In this document: positions 5,341-5,993 of the stretch, one piece after another
How positions within the stretch are numbered: the first letter of the stretch is position 1
Layout: each line of letters begins with the position of its first letter
Assembly (NCBI GenBank): GCA_007129225.1
Contig: SKVX01000470.1
Location: forward strand, 1 to 5,993
DNA length: 5,993 nucleotides
Source: Halomonas sp.
GTDB lineage: Bacteria; Pseudomonadota; Gammaproteobacteria; Pseudomonadales; Halomonadaceae
Direction of reading: 5' to 3'
Notes under the pieces: generated by a model
What the model was told of the DNA's origin: nothing
Database searches by the model: none
The model's input: the letters and a program-made list of their open reading frames with translations, nothing else
Position numbers and translations under genes: made by a program

Positions 5341-5993
5341 ATGTCTGACAAGACAACCATCGGTTTTGTAGGTCTTGGCAAGATGGGAGCAGGCTTCACC
5401 ACGCGCCTGCTTGACAGCGGCTATGACGTCGTCGGTTACGATATCGATGACACCTGCTGCCAGGCCGCCAAGGCCAAGGGCGTGGAGATCGCCGCCTCCC
5501 CGGCCGAGGTCGCCGAGCGCGCCAACATCATTCAGGTGTGCGTGATCTCCACCGCCGCAGTTGAAGCAGTCATCCTCGGAGAGGGTGGCATCGTCGAGGT
5601 AAAGGCGGGCAGCGGGAAGGTCGTGATCGACCACTCCACAACCGAGCTCGGCACCACCGAGCACCTGGCAAAGGCCCTCGCCCAGCGCAATGGCATGCAG
5701 TTCATTGATGCACCGGTATCCGGCGGCCCCGGCGCCGCTGCCGAGGGGCGCCTGGCGATCATGGCCGGCGGCGAACAGTCCGCCATCGATACCATCCGGC
5801 CTCTGATGGAAACGCTGGGGCAATTCACCCGCATGGGCGAGGTCGGTGCCGGCCAGGCCACCAAGTTGATCAATCAGGCACTCGTTCTGTCGAATTACTG
5901 CGTGATCGCCGAAGCCTGCAACCTTGGCAACCGATTCGGCATCGATGTGAGCAAGATTCCCGAGGCGCTCTCCTCCGGCTATGCCGGCAGCAA
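5341..5993 (+). CDS. NAD(P)-dependent beta-hydroxyacid dehydrogenase, GarR/HIBADH family (3' truncated by window edge)
   Basis: Cytoplasmic dehydrogenase interconverting a beta-hydroxy acid and its keto or semialdehyde form. 217 residues are present of a usual 290-300, and the frame is open to the window end. An N-terminal Rossmann fold is marked by IGFVGLGKMG (7-16), with Asp34 in GYDID at the end of strand 2 as expected for NAD use. Substrate-binding DAPVSGGPGAA sits at 123-133. The catalytic motif GAGQATKLINQAL (169-181) carries Lys175 and Asn178. The KLxNQ form and the later SGYAGS resemble tartronate semialdehyde reductase (GarR) more than valine-pathway 3-hydroxyisobutyrate dehydrogenase. 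L-threonate dehydrogenase and sulfolactaldehyde reductase belong to the same family, so the substrate stays open. Its place 44 nt after dctQ implies that it acts on what the TRAP system imports or on a pathway intermediate. Confidence 0.9.
   Translation, partial: MSDKTTIGFVGLGKMGAGFTTRLLDSGYDVVGYDIDDTCCQAAKAKGVEIAASPAEVAERANIIQVCVISTAAVEAVILGEGGIVEVKAGSGKVVIDHSTTELGTTEHLAKALAQRNGMQFIDAPVSGGPGAAAEGRLAIMAGGEQSAIDTIRPLMETLGQFTRMGEVGAGQATKLINQALVLSNYCVIAEACNLGNRFGIDVSKIPEALSSGYAGS

Noticed and set aside
5161..5823. Long - strand ORF opposite the end of dctQ and the hydroxyacid dehydrogenase
   Set aside because: The + strand frame from 5341 is an intact dehydrogenase with Rossmann and catalytic motifs and a strong ribosome binding site, so the antisense frame is a shadow.

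Overview
The window is a densely coded stretch, all on the + strand, of a GC-rich (about 60% or higher) proteobacterial chromosome. Codon use, the Shine-Dalgarno style and the gene content (sugar-acid catabolism plus a TRAP transporter) suggest a gammaproteobacterium of the Halomonas type. That placement is an impression from the sequence, not a database result.

Layout: (1) <1-1028, the 3' three quarters of an enolase-superfamily sugar-acid dehydratase very close to L-fuconate dehydratase. (2) 1063-2073, a PdxA-family NAD-dependent dehydrogenase that keeps the three metal-binding histidines but has lost residues that bind the substrate phosphate in true PdxA. (3) 2074-2297, an AT-rich non-coding stretch with a palindrome and -10-like element, then a hairpin and a reiterated GACAAG leader; it probably holds the promoter and operator of the next block. 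(4) 2298-5296, a complete TRAP transporter in the order dctP (binding protein), dctM (large permease), dctQ (small permease). A perfect 12-bp inverted repeat lies between dctP and dctM, and dctM and dctQ are separated by one base. (5) 5341->5993, the 5' part of a beta-hydroxyacid dehydrogenase of the GarR / 3-hydroxyisobutyrate dehydrogenase family, running off the window.

Together the genes look like an uptake and catabolic cluster for a sugar acid or related hydroxy acid. The TRAP system would import a carboxylate, the dehydratase would convert an aldonate to a 2-keto-3-deoxy acid, and the two NAD(P)-dependent dehydrogenases would oxidise or reduce hydroxy-acid intermediates. No aldolase, kinase or regulator is visible, so the pathway cannot be closed from this window. 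The most interesting points are the atypical PdxA paralog, its unusual pairing with a fuconate-type dehydratase, and the RNA-level architecture around the transporter genes. I saw no mobile elements, CRISPR, tRNA or rRNA.
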